From assembly GCF_019399895.1 (NCBI RefSeq), contig NC_091870.1, forward strand, positions 1,942,001 through 2,006,000: a stretch of 64,000 nt of DNA, written 5' to 3'. Shown here piece after piece: positions 1 through 12,501 of the stretch. Origin of the DNA: Cardiocondyla obscurior. Taxonomy: Eukaryota > Arthropoda > Insecta > Hymenoptera > Formicidae. A program made the translations under genes and the position numbers. The notes under the pieces are model-generated. The model saw only the letters and a program-made list of their open reading frames with translations, made no database searches and had not been told where the DNA came from. Within the stretch, counting starts at the first letter, position 1. Every line of letters starts with the position of its first letter.

Positions 1-1460
1 ATTGATTAAGTACTTTCATTATTTTATCGTAATTTCGACGGATTCGTCTCTCTCCGGACTAACAGTTTTATTTTCTTTTCAAACAGTGCTTTTCGTATAT
101 TTCACATTAGATCTATATTTCGATTTGTTGGACAAAGCTGTTCAATATGAAAATAACGTCAAAAGCTTTGCAGAAGAACCTTTCTGGAAATATTGTAAAT
201 AAAATTCTATCCTGACAAAATGTAATCCAAAAGTAATCTAAAATAAATTGCAGTCTGTATTAAATGTTTTCCGGAATGGCACACTACGTTCTTATTTAGA
301 AAATGTTAAATTTTTAATTAAAAAATAATAGCGTATCAATCAGTTGTACGTCTCGTAATTAGACTTATTACAATAATTATGCTTGACAAATAAAAAAAAA
401 GAAAGAAAAACTTCACATTTACCATCGACATGTTGAAGTTTACTAATAGCATTATTCAGTCAAATAACTCATTAGTAATTACCGCGTATATGTTGCGTGC
501 AGGAGTTTATTGCTAGCGAAGTTGAACGCGCGCATAATAAAGAACACGCAGGATGCATTTTATTATTCTTTACTTTCCTCTCTCTCTCTCGTTCTTTTTT
601 TCGTTTTTTTTTTAACCCTTTCTGTTCTCTTTTTAAACAGCACAATTGACGTTAGGGTATTTTTATTTACGACAGCTATACATTCCTCGAGCGTAAAGCC
701 CCCGTCTATATAGACGTTATCGCTTTGCTGGCGTTCCCGCATTTAAAACCATGCTGTGTTTCTGTGCGTGCCTCGACTGCGGGATTTGATGTCAAAGTTA
801 TATCCAGGACGTTAACGAGACGTATGTACAGAACCAAACGATCGCCCACGTGGCGCATTCACCTAGTAATTTAGCTAACTTCCGTGTTATTTATCGGCTT
901 CTCCGTACGTATGCATTTTGATTTCCCGCACACACGGCACGCGCGTTGTGCCCCTCCGATTTCGTTGCCCGCCATTAATCAAGTTACGATCACGGTACTC
1001 AGCGGAGGTACGCTCTCGTCTTCATTACGTTACGAAAGGGAGAAAGAAAGCGCGAGAGAGATGAATAAATACTCGCAGATAACGTTAGGTAAATTATTAA
1101 CCTCGCCTAGCATATTATTTCGCTGAGCGCTCGTGCAAAGATGAGCTTAACGCGTTTCGTTACTATATAATCACGTTCTTGTGTAGCGTAAGTACAAAAA
1201 CCGAGCGTGATGTAAAGTAATCTTCTCTCTCTATGAATCTATACGGGTCGTTTTTTTTTTTTTTTTTTTTTTTTGCTATCGGAGAACTGATCTTAACTGC
1301 AGTATTACGCTGAAAGAGTAATTCCACGGAAATTTTTTTTCTTTTTTCTTTTTTTTCTTTCTCGCGTAGATATACGTGTAGTTTTGAACGTGAACGCCGC
1401 CGTGATCGAGAAAGGGCGGACGAGGGAAAGGAGCCAATTTGTGAAAAGTTAAAATTAATA
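1..1460. other. Noncoding, AT-leaning
   Basis: No exon, RNA gene or transposon recognised. Holds only T tracts and scattered short ORFs. Confidence 0.6.
1251..1274 (+). repeat. T24 homopolymer
   Basis: 24 uninterrupted T, followed by a further T-rich stretch at 1336-1364. Confidence 0.9.
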
Positions 1461-1907
1461 TCAAACGTCAGGCTCTCGGCAAAGAGGAGTCCCGGGGCTT
1501 ACGGCTACGAAAAGAATCGCGCGAGTTCTTCGAGCAACTTGGTAAAGCCGGAAAACTTGAGTCGATTCATTAGCCCTCGCCGCAAATTCGCGGTGGTCGT
1601 CAGGTGGACATTCATCGAAGGGTTTAAATCGCGTCGGGTTAAAATCCCCCTCCGCTGCCGCCCCCGGCGCCTGCTGCGGTTCCGCATCGCGCGCGTCCTC
1701 CGGGGAGCGGGTGGGAGGGCAGCGGATTAAGTCGGGTTCGGTGATAAGTGGTCGCGGTACCCGGTCGGAAACTCTAATTAATACCTCGACGCTTCGTTTG
1801 AGCCCGTGACTTACGGGCCTGTCGACCGGGCGCGGAATTACGACCGAACTACTGCGGCGCGCGGCGCAGGCGGCTCCGCCGTTGTCCTTCATGGGCGGTG
1901 CGGTCAT
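1461..1907 (-). CDS. Unrecognised ORF in CpG-rich island, 148 codons
   Basis: ATG-initiated on the reverse strand in a GC-rich stretch, where stop codons are scarce. The product is Pro/Arg/Ala-rich without recognisable motifs. High GC alone can explain its length. Confidence 0.1.
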   Translation of the reverse strand: MTAPPMKDNGGAACAARRSSSVVIPRPVDRPVSHGLKRSVEVLIRVSDRVPRPLITEPDLIRCPPTRSPEDARDAEPQQAPGAAAEGDFNPTRFKPFDECPPDDHREFAARANESTQVFRLYQVARRTRAILFVAVSPGTPLCREPDV

Positions 1908-2240
1908 TTGTTATCGTGAGAGGGGCCAGGAGGGAATGTCAGGAACCGGGAGAACGGGCACCTAGTTCGCCGCCTTCGCTATGCCAGGATTCGATCGACG
2001 TACCCCGCTCAACGATGCAGCCGCCGCCTGATGTCGGCCTTTAACGAATATCGATCAGCTGGTTACGTTAATTGTACGTTTCGACGGGCGATGCTGTTAC
2101 CTTCCGGCGAGAGAATCGTGAGAACGTGTGGATTTGCAGTCCGAGGGCCGTGAATTTTCGGCGACCGCGAATCTGTAAAATCCAATCGGGCGAATTATGC
2201 CAGCCCGAGCCGGCTGGACCGCGTGAAAATTGATATTACG
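1476..2240. other. CpG-rich island
   Basis: Clearly higher GC and CpG density than either flank, no TATA/initiator pair recognised. Could be regulatory. Confidence 0.4.
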
Positions 2241-2514
2241 CTCAGTGGAACACTCACGCATACGCAAACGCGTTATATTTCTTATTCGTAATGATAATTA
2301 AACGTAGGGCTGACGATGTTCTAATGTGCATATTCAAAAGAATAGACTGGACATAATTCTTTTTTTTTTATATACTGTCGTAAAGAGATTCGAAAGGCCG
2401 TTCATTAAATATTTATTGCTACATTTCTATTCACACTGAATAGAAATTATAAATTATGCGCGCGCTCGTGTGACAATCGTGCGAATTTTTTAAACTCTTT
2501 TCTCTTTTTAAACC

Positions 2515-2532
2515 TTTTTTTTTTTTTTTTTT
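2515..2532 (+). repeat. T18 homopolymer
   Basis: 18 uninterrupted T. Confidence 0.9.
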
Positions 2533-2856
2533 AAGAATGAATGGATTCAGATTAATAGAGCAGACGCAGACGGAGAGGCATTAGAAGAAGAATGAGTTTC
2601 CGTAAGATTTCTCCATTAGTTCGACTATTTCGTTCTCGGCCGAGCGCGGATAGAACGATGGATCCTTAGTTTCTCGAATATCCCTCTCTCCTCGGGGCAG
2701 ACTAAAAGGAAAAAAATTAAAAGAAGCTCGTCGCCATTGCGCCGTACGCACTTGCGTTTTATTACGTCTGCCTGAAAATATTCGCGCCGCGCAAATAAAA
2801 AATGATCCTCCGGGTTTACTCTCCCGCTTCTCGTCGCCCGAACTCCGCTTTTATCG

Positions 2857-2910
2857 TCCCTTTTCTCTCTCTCTCTCTCCTCTCTCTCTTTCTCTCTCTC
2901 TCCTTTTTTT
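2857..2910 (+). repeat. CT microsatellite / pyrimidine tract
   Basis: 54 bases of pure pyrimidine, mostly CT dinucleotides, ending in seven T. Confidence 0.85.
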
Positions 2911-4460
2911 TATATTTTTATGCTCCACCTGCCGCGAAATTCCGAGCGACCGAGCGAGTGTCCGTTCGCCGTAATAGACGTCGCGCCCGGCATACAGCTG
3001 CATCGCGGCGACGACGCCTCGCAAATGGCTCATTGTAATGGAAGAAAAGACGACAAACGCCGCTGAATAAAGAGCACGGTCAGAAGTGGATGGACAAAGT
3101 CACGCGAAACCCCCGGCATGCGGGGGTGCACTCCTGGAAAAATTTCCATCGTCCCGGTCTCGCCGTCGTCTCTCACAGCCCGCCGCTATTTTCTGCATCC
3201 CAGTCTACCGGATCACCCTTTTGCCGCGTCACGCGTTTTTTTTTTTTTTTTCCCCTCCCTCGCTTATCTCTCTCTGTCTCTCTTACCTCGCCGCGGCTTC
3301 GAAGTTTTCGTAATCAGATGCGCGCCGTAATTTAATTCTGCGCAAGAAGGGAATAAAAAACGCGCCATCCGCAGGAGAACGGGCGTAATAAGTTGATGAC
3401 GCGCTGGGTTAAACAAACGGACAATTTGATCGTGTATTTTCTTCTCCCGTTTTCCTTATTACGCCAGCTTTCTTCCGCGTTCGCTCCCTGACGCGTGGGT
3501 ATCGCATGGGGTAATTGAAGGGCTGAAACTCGCGGCGGTCTTATTTTTGACGACGAACACTGGATGGATAAGACCGAACGGGACTGGGCGGGCAAAGTAA
3601 AAATGCAAGCGCGATAAATACGTCGGAGTCGCGCGATACTTCTTCTCTTCGTTGTCATTACTTTTTTTTTCCTGCTTTTTCTCCCCCCTCTCCCTCTTTT
3701 TTTTTTTTATCTTGTCCCGTCGTTACTAGCAAAATACCGTCAGCCAATTCAGCATCCAACTTTCACGACGCTGAAGAATCGTATTCCAGCAAAGTTCCAT
3801 AAATAACGTCCTAACGGAAAAAATGGTAGAAGTAAAAAAAACGACGATGAAAGAGGCGAAGGAAGGCGGCGAGAGCTAGCGAAGATCGTTTATGCGAACC
3901 AGCAAAGGGCCGTAAAAAATGTCTTCCTTTCTTCTGTCGTTATAGTCATAAGTCTCTTTACTTACTTCGCTTATTCTCCTAACATTTCATTTCCGCGTGT
4001 TGTTTTTTTGTTTTTTTTTTTTTTCTATACCTTCTTGTTACTTTGGCTTTATTTTCGTGATTTTGTATCTAATGAACTTTATTAATTACGACATTGACAC
4101 GTAGGAACGGTGTGTTTCGCTTCGATGATTGCGGAACGATCGCTCACGGATAGACGTACGTAGGTGCAAAAAGGCGGAAGTGATTGGAGCGTAATCCTTC
4201 TCTAGGAGCGAAATCGTTCGAACGCCGTGGCCCCGGTGTCTGCTTTCCTCAGAAGCCGCCTGGCCTTCCGACCTGGCTGGCGCAAGATCTAGAGGTGGCG
4301 GTTAGATGCCGCCCGCCGATTAAGACGTCGATAAATAATATTAATTGCCGGCCAACCCCGGGCCGAAACCGCCTCCCACGGTCGAAAGGGACGTTCGAAG
4401 CGGGGTGGAGGCGACGTGTTGCGTTTAATCAATACCCACGTAATGCTGCGGATGGATGAT

Positions 4461-4482
4461 GGCGGTGGCGGCGGCGGCGGAG
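4461..4482 (+). repeat. GGC-rich trinucleotide repeat
   Basis: GGCGGT then consecutive GGC units. Further GGT units follow near 4490-4497 and 4577-4590. Confidence 0.7.
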
Positions 4483-6458
4483 GTTGCCGATGGTGGTAGT
4501 GAGACGGAGAGCGGTGAATGTCGTGCGGGGGTGGGTACGGGCGACAGTGACGGCGGGGTGATAGTAGCTATAGCCGGTGGTGGTGGTGGTTGCTAGCGAT
4601 GGTGTTGCTGTAAGTTTATTACGTAAGGCAGGTCTACTCGACACGGCGAACGCAGCCGGGCCGCTCCGAGTTGTGTAATTAAAATTAATAATTCCGCGAC
4701 CTCGATGCAGCCTCGTCAGACGACTCTATTTGCCACCCCGCCGTCCCCCGCTAGCTTCGCCGCGCGACTTCGTACCTTCCCATCGTTCTTGTCTCGCTCT
4801 CCTGCCGCGCCACCCCATTTACCGCACCCTTCTTCTTAATGCCGCCGATCGGCCGAACTCTCGCCTCGAAATCTCCTTCTCGGGACGGCGTGCCGGATAA
4901 TGATGCGGATGCACTTAACGCGGCGATAACCGCAGGGACGATAATAAATTTTATCGCTCTCCGGGGGAGATTGTTTGCGGACTTTCATTACTAGGTTTTT
5001 AGGCGCGGCAATTATCCCGCTCGCAATGTGGACGCACCGCGGTCGAGACATTTCCCCCTTTATTACATTCATGTAAAGTGATGTAATAACTGCACGCTGC
5101 GTAGAGAGCGTTGACGAGGAAGAGTACATAGACCAGCCGGGGGAACGAATATATTCTAAGCCATAAATTACAATCTCTATTTTACGGGTTTCGCATTAAA
5201 AAATTTGAGCGTCTTCGAAAATGTCGACTCAACGCTAGGCTAGATTTATTTAAGGTTTATTTAGAAATCGAGCTCGATTACGTTTTAACGGTGTGCCATA
5301 AATATCGGATAAACTTTATCTTATAAACGTGTTTTTACTGTGAGGTGACAGGTGCTAATTGATATATGTATATATATATATCTGCGAACCATTCCTTCGA
5401 TTTGCATATTTTATACAAAATAGCTATTTCACGGGACGGAGATTCTTGTTGCTTAATCGGGAGACGTGAGCAGAGATCGTTCGATGAACCAAAAACACCC
5501 ACTGCTAATGCGTTCTATTCGCGGGTCACGAGAAACAGGCGGGCACGATTATAAACCTTTAGACGTGTACGCCGCCCGGTTCGTTTCTTCCGTCCTCGTG
5601 AATTCGCCGGTGCGTACGTGCGTTACGCGCACACTCGCAAATCGTGGCAGAGCGATTTCGCGGTCCGTGAATGCACTCGAGACGAGTACTCGCACCCCCC
5701 GACGACGGCGGACGAGCTCAAAAGCACTTCTCCACCTCCACCCTCCTTTCTCAGCGAAAGTTTTCTTTTTCCGTCGGCAGCGACAACGGCAACGACAACT
5801 AGCGCAGTAATGGAGTGACAATTGCACTCCGGGATGGATTTTAGTCAATGGATGTCGAGCGCGACGAATAGACCGTCTAACGTGGATATTGCGAGGTGCA
5901 ACTTCCTTCCGTGACAGCTGCGAGTCGCGTTGACGCAAGCAAGTGCCGTTTCAAACTTAGTTTTACTTGTAAAATACTTTGAAATTAAAAAATCGCAAAG
6001 AACCTTCGTGTTATTATTTTTCCTTTTCAATCATATTATTTTATTTTTCTGCGGCAACAGCGGATAGCGTACGTAATCCTAAGCGACAGAGGCAAAAGAT
6101 AAAAGAACGGAGAGAAATCAGTCATCGGCAAACCGGCCGGCGCGGTATATTACACGCGGTACATGTGAAACTCGACGCACACGACGATAAAGTCACGTTC
6201 ACTAGCTGCCGTTGCTATATCTGCGTACATATACGCTATTTCCTTGCGTACAGTTGTAATTTTAAATTGCAGGGTTTTTTTTTTTTTTATTAGGCATATG
6301 TAATTAGCCGAGACGTTCCGGAAATGTCCTTCTTTTACCTAAGACGATCGGTAAGAAGCAATGGAATCGTACGTGAGCCATAAAAAAGCGAACGAGGGCG
6401 CAGGCAGACCCGCCGAGCTATTTATTGGCGTCTGTACACCCTGTGTTATCGCCAATAA

Positions 6459-6812
6459 ATGATTTTACGAGCGTTTATCGCGATACTTCGCCCGCACCCT
6501 CGTTGCCGCCGGTCGACGGTAGGTCTCGCCAAAACAAGCAATCCGTTATTAGCGATTCTCGTAAAGCAACCATATAGAAAGTCCAGCTCAAGTCGTACGA
6601 TATATTTTTACTTCTCGTGCCGAGATATTATTCCCGCTGATCGTCGAATCGAATTGCATTTCGTTCTCGGGGCAGTTTCCGCCGCAGCGAAAAGAATCCT
6701 GTCCGCTCGCGAGAATGACGAGGAGGACTTCGCGATAAAAGCCCGCAAATATATTTCAAGGATAATTTTCAGCGCGATTAAACGATCGAACGTTGGGGAC
6801 GTTAGTTATTAA
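6459..6812 (+). CDS. Unrecognised ORF, 117 codons
   Basis: ATG-initiated with T at -3. The second half is charged (AKRILSARENDEEDFAIKARK). No motif or family is recognised and no splice signals are evident. Listed for completeness and probably chance. Confidence 0.1.
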   Translation: MILRAFIAILRPHPRCRRSTVGLAKTSNPLLAILVKQPYRKSSSSRTIYFYFSCRDIIPADRRIELHFVLGAVSAAAKRILSARENDEEDFAIKARKYISRIIFSAIKRSNVGDVSY

Positions 6813-8337
6813 AAAAGAAAACAGGAAAGCACCTTACAATGTTAATTATTCGCAAAGATCTGAAAAAAATAATAAAAAAATAAAATAAAAAAAAGACGGT
6901 CTTCGCGAGTCTTCTTCTTAACGGAAGTCGGACAATTGCAAAGTGCATTAATTAACGAGTAAATGTCTGGCGAGCGGAAAAAGTGAGTGAACGGAACGGC
7001 ATCACAAAGGAGAATTTATTTCCAATAAATTACAACGATTGCTAAATACGTCGTTGACTCGAGGAAAAATAAGTGTGCGCCCCGAGGAATATTTTACACC
7101 ACGCAAAGTGACGACTAAATATTTAACGCGCGATTGAAGCATTTATTTTATTATTGAATTAAGATTGATGAAATTGTACTATCTTGAATAATACATGAAT
7201 GTGAAAAGAAATCAGTGATTTACAAACTCGAAAGTAATTTTAATGGAAAGAATTGATAGTGCAATTGTCTCCTTTTTTTTCCTATTTTTTTAACGTAACA
7301 GTTTTATTCGCATTTGAAAGCGCAACGTTTCGAAATGTTGACTGGTTAGCTGCACGTACGGCGTTTGGAGAAAAAAAAAAAAAAAAGAACCGAGATGCGA
7401 ATGCACGGAAAGACGTCGCGATAAATTCTCGTCTTTCGCAATAATTCTTTTCCTAGGAGAAACCGAGTTTGAATCATACGAAGATGAACACCCGTTGCGT
7501 GTATCTCTTACAGGAACACACTGTACGCTAGCCGTTTGTGTGCGCAAACTCGCATCCGCTCGTATCGTCGTTCTCGCCTTACCGGTGCGACTTGCACGCG
7601 AAAGTTCGGGTTGAAATATTAATTGGTCGTGCCGCGCTGTGTAAATCTATGTATACACCTGTCCGGAAAGTCGCGGGAGAGAAAGAGAGAGAGATAGAGA
7701 GCATGAGAGAGAACGAGAAGGAAAGACGCCGCGGATAGAAGGACAAGGGGCGAAATAATTCATTATGTTTCGCGACACAATGTGGCCCATCCGAAACAAT
7801 GGCAGATGGGAGAAAGTGGCAGAATAATTTGCAAAAATGAAATCCTACTGGTAGCCGACGGACGTGCGTTGGTGTGCGTATCGCGCGAACACCGGGGCGG
7901 ACATAAGGCTAGGAATAATTGCGATTCGCTGTACGGCTTTGCTTGACGAATGAAATTCCATGGTCGGAATAAAATTCCAAATTTGCAGCGCGGACGCGGC
8001 GCCGCGGGTTCCCTCCTCCCTCCCGCCCCGAGGGGCACATTGCGGTTTAACTATTAAGTTATTCATAATTGCACCCTAATTGCAACACATTCAGTATGCG
8101 TTGAATTTCATTCTGCGCATTCAACCCGGGAGACCCCCGTGAATTAGTGCGCTAATTTAAAGCGAAAATTCAACGCTATTAGCAATTTTGTAGCGTCACT
8201 ATATAGCGCTGTTGTACACAACGCATTTTTGAAATTTGCATTTTAATTCGGAAGGTATTCTATTTTTTAAATAAATATATTGTATACTTCGAAGCGCTTA
8301 CATTTCAATTTAGCCTAATCTTTGTCTAATTTAGATA

Positions 8338-8419
8338 ATTATTACAGGATAATAGAGCGCTGGAAAAGCTAAGTATCTAAACATTTTTCGCCGCGTACTA
8401 GTTTGCCGCGCGTACTGAC
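8338..8419 (+). repeat. Dispersed repeat, copy A
   Basis: The core at 8373-8419 matches 39178-39224 at 41 of 47 positions, including the 14-mer TTTTTCGCCGCGTA. Weaker similarity (AATA..GCGCT.GAA) extends about 35 bases further left. Both copies lie on the + strand about 31 kb apart. No terminal repeats or target duplication are obvious, so it may be a fragment of an unidentified transposon or a duplicated regulatory segment. Confidence 0.6.
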
Positions 8420-8600
8420 ATCTTCACGCGCGCTCGACTACCGCGGCCGCTGACCTCCGGGCCCGCCGCCCCCGCCACCGTGGACGGTGCACCGCGATAG
8501 CAGCCAGCCGATGTAAACAAGCGCACGTGCTCACAGCTGACCACGCGCGCGCGGCAGCCGGCGGGCCCGCCGGCCGGCAGACTCGGTGTCGAGCGTGCGT
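8420..8600. promoter_or_regulatory. CpG-dense block with E-boxes
   Basis: A GC-rich island in moderate-GC surroundings, with CACGTG and CAGCTG bHLH core sites ten bases apart and the 18-bp palindrome. Whether it is a promoter or enhancer is inference. No TATA/initiator pair was recognised. Confidence 0.25.
8557..8574. repeat. 18-bp perfect GC palindrome
   Basis: GCCGGCGGGCCCGCCGGC is its own reverse complement. It lies in a CpG-dense block (about 8420-8600) together with E-boxes CACGTG (8524-8529) and CAGCTG (8534-8539). Confidence 0.7.
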
Positions 8601-10221
8601 TACGTAGATCAGTATCCGCAATAAGCTAGCACGCGGTGAAAAAGTATACAATAACGACTGCAAAATCAGAATAGCTGGACGAATTTCCACTCGGGATATA
8701 TCTTATAATTTCAAAAAACAATGTCACGAAGAGTGAAATATTATATCAGCGAAACGCGAGATATTTTGTTCGTTAATGTTAATTTTTTTCTTTTTTTTTT
8801 TAATGTTATTTATGTTTTTTATGTACAGTTGCAATTAACAAAATGTATGTAGGCGTGGTAGTTGTATTTCAAAGATGACAGACAGACGGTCAAAAAAAAA
8901 AAAAAAGAAATAAAGGAAAGAGAAAAACGGTGAAGACTAAACGATGGGAAGGACAGAGAAAAGCACGGTTTGTAGGGGGTTTGAAAGAGCGACGGAGAGA
9001 AGGAAAACGTGAAAATGAACACTAAATCAGCCGCGAGGGGCTGTAAAATCATTAGCGCTAATAACCGAAGGTTCGAAAGAGAACGACGGCTCCCCCCGAT
9101 ATTCAATTATGTTTCTGCGGTTTGCACGCGAGAAAGGTGAGACGGTCTATCTCTGCTATTGACATTTCAGCTTCGATCGGCTGTACTCACGTCTCGTTAT
9201 ACCTCGCGCGGGCATTCGACACTCATAAAAATTATCGAGGCGCGCGGTTGAGCTCGTGCCCGGATGATTTATCGCTTTCCGATGGCTGGCCGATGATAAT
9301 GACGGTCTATTATACAGGCGGCAGCTGGCAAATGCGAGCGATCTTCGCACGCGCTTTATGCTCTGTCGCGTATGACGAGCGGGCGCGATCGCGTCACGTT
9401 TCGTTATTTGTGTCAAGCGCGCCGCGAAAAGTTCCTTTCCCATTTTCTGATTTCCTCCATTCGTTTCCGCAATGCATTTTTTATCCCGCGAAGCTAACGC
9501 GCCTGGATTTACTTCTGCCGGCGTATCGCTACTATTTTTCCGGTTTTTAATACACTTGATAAACTATACATTTCCAATTATTTTAAAAAGTTACCTTCGC
9601 GTGGGCATTTTCTGTAAATTACGTACTATATGATTTATTCCATAAAGTTCCGAGCAATGTTAGAATACTAAATATTCAGAGAAAAAAATCATCGAAGTGT
9701 GTACGATGGAGAAATTTTTTTTCTCTCTCTTTATTTTTTTTTATGTCAAGCGAGAAAGAATCTGTAGTTTAAAATATTGTTAAACAATACTCACGCTCTT
9801 GGATTATATTATTAATTAATCATAGTGATGCGCATGAATTAACTTCAATCACGTAATGGACAGCCTAATTTCTGCTTTTGACGTTACGCTGTTATAGAAA
9901 ATCAATGATCTGAAATTTGGGCTAACGGCGGAGAGCAATGTTCTCGATCGTAACAATAGCGCGCTGGGATTAACCGTTGCACCGCTAACATTAATAGCTT
10001 TACATTTTTTTTTTTTTTTTCCAAACTCAACATTACGCGATTCTGCGAAATTGTCTAATATCGATCGGTCAATAATATCCTCTCACCGTGCGTTTTGATT
10101 ATCAATCTCTTCTCCCGTTCCTTCTTTCCGTCTCCACCGCCGGCTTTCGCGAGTCGGTTGCAATTAGCACGCTCAACTTCGACAGTTTAATTAAGCGGTC
10201 TTTGACTCGTATTCCCGCGAT

Positions 10222-10237
10222 TCGGGTTTAAACCCGA
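10222..10237. repeat. 16-bp perfect palindrome
   Basis: TCGGGTTTAAACCCGA is self-complementary. It is isolated, with no surrounding inverted repeat. Confidence 0.6.
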
Positions 10238-10542
10238 TCTTAGACTAGTTTAATTGTGAACTTTCGCCATTACTCTCTAACGTTATGCTTGGCGTTGATC
10301 GACGCGATGGAAGGCGTGCAAACGATAATACACGCCGAAGTGCCAAACGTCTTGAGAAAGAGCATTTCTCACGTGGACACTTCCGAAACCTTTAAGTAAT
10401 TGTACCTCGTTTCTAATTGCACTCGAATTCGCCCGCATTTTATTACGCGGCTTAAAATTAACGTGTAACAGTTCTGTAATTATTCAATTATTCGTAACGA
10501 AGCTGCATTGTCTAACAGTACAGTGACCAGGTTCGGAGAAGG

Positions 10543-10564
10543 AAAAAAAAAAAAAAAAAAAAAA
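10543..10564 (+). repeat. A22 homopolymer
   Basis: 22 uninterrupted A. No retroelement body or target duplication is evident on its left, so it is not a recognisable poly-A tail. Confidence 0.9.
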
Positions 10565-10961
10565 GCGAAGGGAAGCGCAACTCTCGCGGGACTGTTAACA
10601 GTATTCCATGCTCGATCGGCAAAGTGCCTAAAGTTTACGTATTTGCGGTAGACCCGTGGAGCTGGGAATAGTTATCAAACGCCGAGGTTATTGCGCGCCG
10701 CACCTGCAGCCTGTCTGCAACTTGCCGGCGCGCAATGACGCGGGAAGGGTGTGAGTCTTTGTTTCCGGAATAATTAATCTCGACGAGTGTCAACGAGAGA
10801 GCACCGCCGAGTCTCTAAACAACTTCCTTCGATGTCTCGGTGTCACTGCAGGCAGTTAGTCGTTTCTTCCGGAACGACCGACCGCATTAGTGTCCGCGAA
10901 ATTTTCATTCGATGAATGTATAAAAGAGATGTGAATACGTTATTAAGAGTGTCATTATATA

Positions 10962-11010
10962 TTTATTTTATTTTATTTATTTTATTTTATTTTATTTTTT
11001 TTTTTTTTTA
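10962..11010 (+). repeat. TTTTA microsatellite
   Basis: Imperfect ATTTT pentanucleotide units ending in a T run. Confidence 0.85.
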
Positions 11011-11746
11011 GATTTTTACTTTTGTTTCAATTATCCGGGAAAATTTCGCTGTGAAATGATCAATCTTTTACAGAGGTTTTTACAATTCAAAGTGAGATGA
11101 ATAAGCCATAAAACAGACAGTGTGAGTAATGAAATAAATTCGCTATCCTAATAAACCATTTTAATCCCATATATTAATCTGGCTTTTTGAATTATTGAAA
11201 GGTATAAATATCTGACACACGGCGTTCCCTCGCATTTATCTTAATTAATAATTTTAATTATTCTAAAAAAAAAATATATATATATATCACGTTTGCGCTT
11301 TCGTCGCTTGAGAAATGCGACTCGCCCCGATCGAAAAAAAGCCCTTCGCGCGCCGATTATCGCGCGTGATGAAATTTGGTCGTTGCTCAAAATTAATAAT
11401 CATCCGAGTTTCACCTCCCCTTTTCTCTCCGCGTCCTCCTCGCGCTCACGTGTTTATTCCACAAAACAAACATTCCGCGCGTCTGCCAACGGACGCGCGC
11501 ATTAATTCCAGTAATTCCAGCAATTAATCGTGCATCGAGGACGCGTAGCGTAATTAATAACGAGCGCTAGTCGCGACGAAAGGTCGTTGCGAGCCTAAAT
11601 GTGATGGCGGAGCGACGACGGGCGACGGGAATGTTAGGCTGCCGGGGACTCCATGCCGCAGCACCCACCGAAAACTTATGGCTCGGCAGGACGTGTAATT
11701 TCCTGTCTGCTAGACCGACTTTACACCCTCTTCCCGACTTGCCGTG

Positions 11747-11785
11747 CCCCTACCCCCGCCTGCCGCCCCCCCCTCAACCCCTCCC
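11747..11785 (-). other. C-rich tract, quadruplex motif on reverse strand
   Basis: Runs of C at 11747, 11753, 11766 (eight C), 11778 and 11783 give a G-quadruplex motif on the reverse strand and an i-motif candidate on this one. Confidence 0.5.
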
Positions 11786-12255
11786 TCGTGTCACCGTGAA
11801 TTTTCATGGAACGACGATCATTCTACAATCGCGACGTGTACAAGCGCGCCGACGGTTACAAGCGCACTTTTTTTTTTCTTTTTTTAGACCGCGGTAATTC
11901 CTGCGGGAACCAACGAGCTTATTAAGCGCTCGAGTGTGCACATCCTCATGTCGTGCCACTTTCTTTTAACTCAGCGCGGGCCTCGTGTCCCTTAAATTAA
12001 TGGCACTCATGAATCAGGCACGATACGCGAGCGCAAGCGTAGAGACTAGGCGGGCGAGCGAGTTTCCAGACCGCATTTCAGGTCGCGATCTCGTTAAATA
12101 ATTTTGTGATTTGTTTTATTTCCCTCTCTTTTATTCTTTATTGATTGGAGCCCAAGAGTTCGATTAACAGAACACGGTTATCCGGCCTTCTAAATTACTT
12201 GCCGCGTGATTATCTCATTCATTAAATTAAACCTAAATGAGAGTTGCTTCGGGAA

Positions 12256-12280
12256 GCGCGATATTTATTAAATATCGCGC
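12256..12280. repeat. 25-bp hairpin palindrome
   Basis: Perfect 12-base arms, GCGCGATATTTA and TAAATATCGCGC, flank a single T. Pairing stops at the next base on each side. It could be a dimeric protein-binding site or a cruciform-prone sequence. No coding or terminator context is visible. Confidence 0.7.
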
Positions 12281-12501
12281 GTCAACGAGCTCCTAAGACA
12301 AACCGCAAAGTTCCAACCCGATTTTAAGAGGAATTAAAAAGTCAATGAAGCATGCACATAAATTATGCATGAACCATAGAGTTTCATACTTAATAGCATA
12401 ACAGCAAAGTTAGTAATAGGATAATAGCGAAGTTACTTGAGAGATACGAAAATGACATTTTACGTCGTCGCACAATATTTATCATTCTTACTAAACAGCT
12501 T

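Larger units (their letters stand above)
2241..8337. other. Noncoding with simple repeats
   Basis: Between the simple repeats and low-confidence ORFs listed separately I see no supported gene. GC-rich patches at 4200-4850 and 5560-5800 alternate with AT-rich DNA at 5160-5420 and 6820-7300. Confidence 0.5.
8601..12255. other. Noncoding
   Basis: No supported gene. Contains the A22 run, the TTTTA repeat, a 16-bp palindrome and the C-rich tract listed separately. Confidence 0.5.

Noticed and set aside
1281..1292. Twelve-base match resembling part of insect miR-184
   Set aside because: Only CGGAGAACTGAT matches from memory. The 5' seed start and the 3' end differ, and no precursor hairpin is apparent.
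10543..10564. Poly-A run as a retroposon tail
   Set aside because: No upstream element body, no target duplication, and many similar A/T runs occur without elements.
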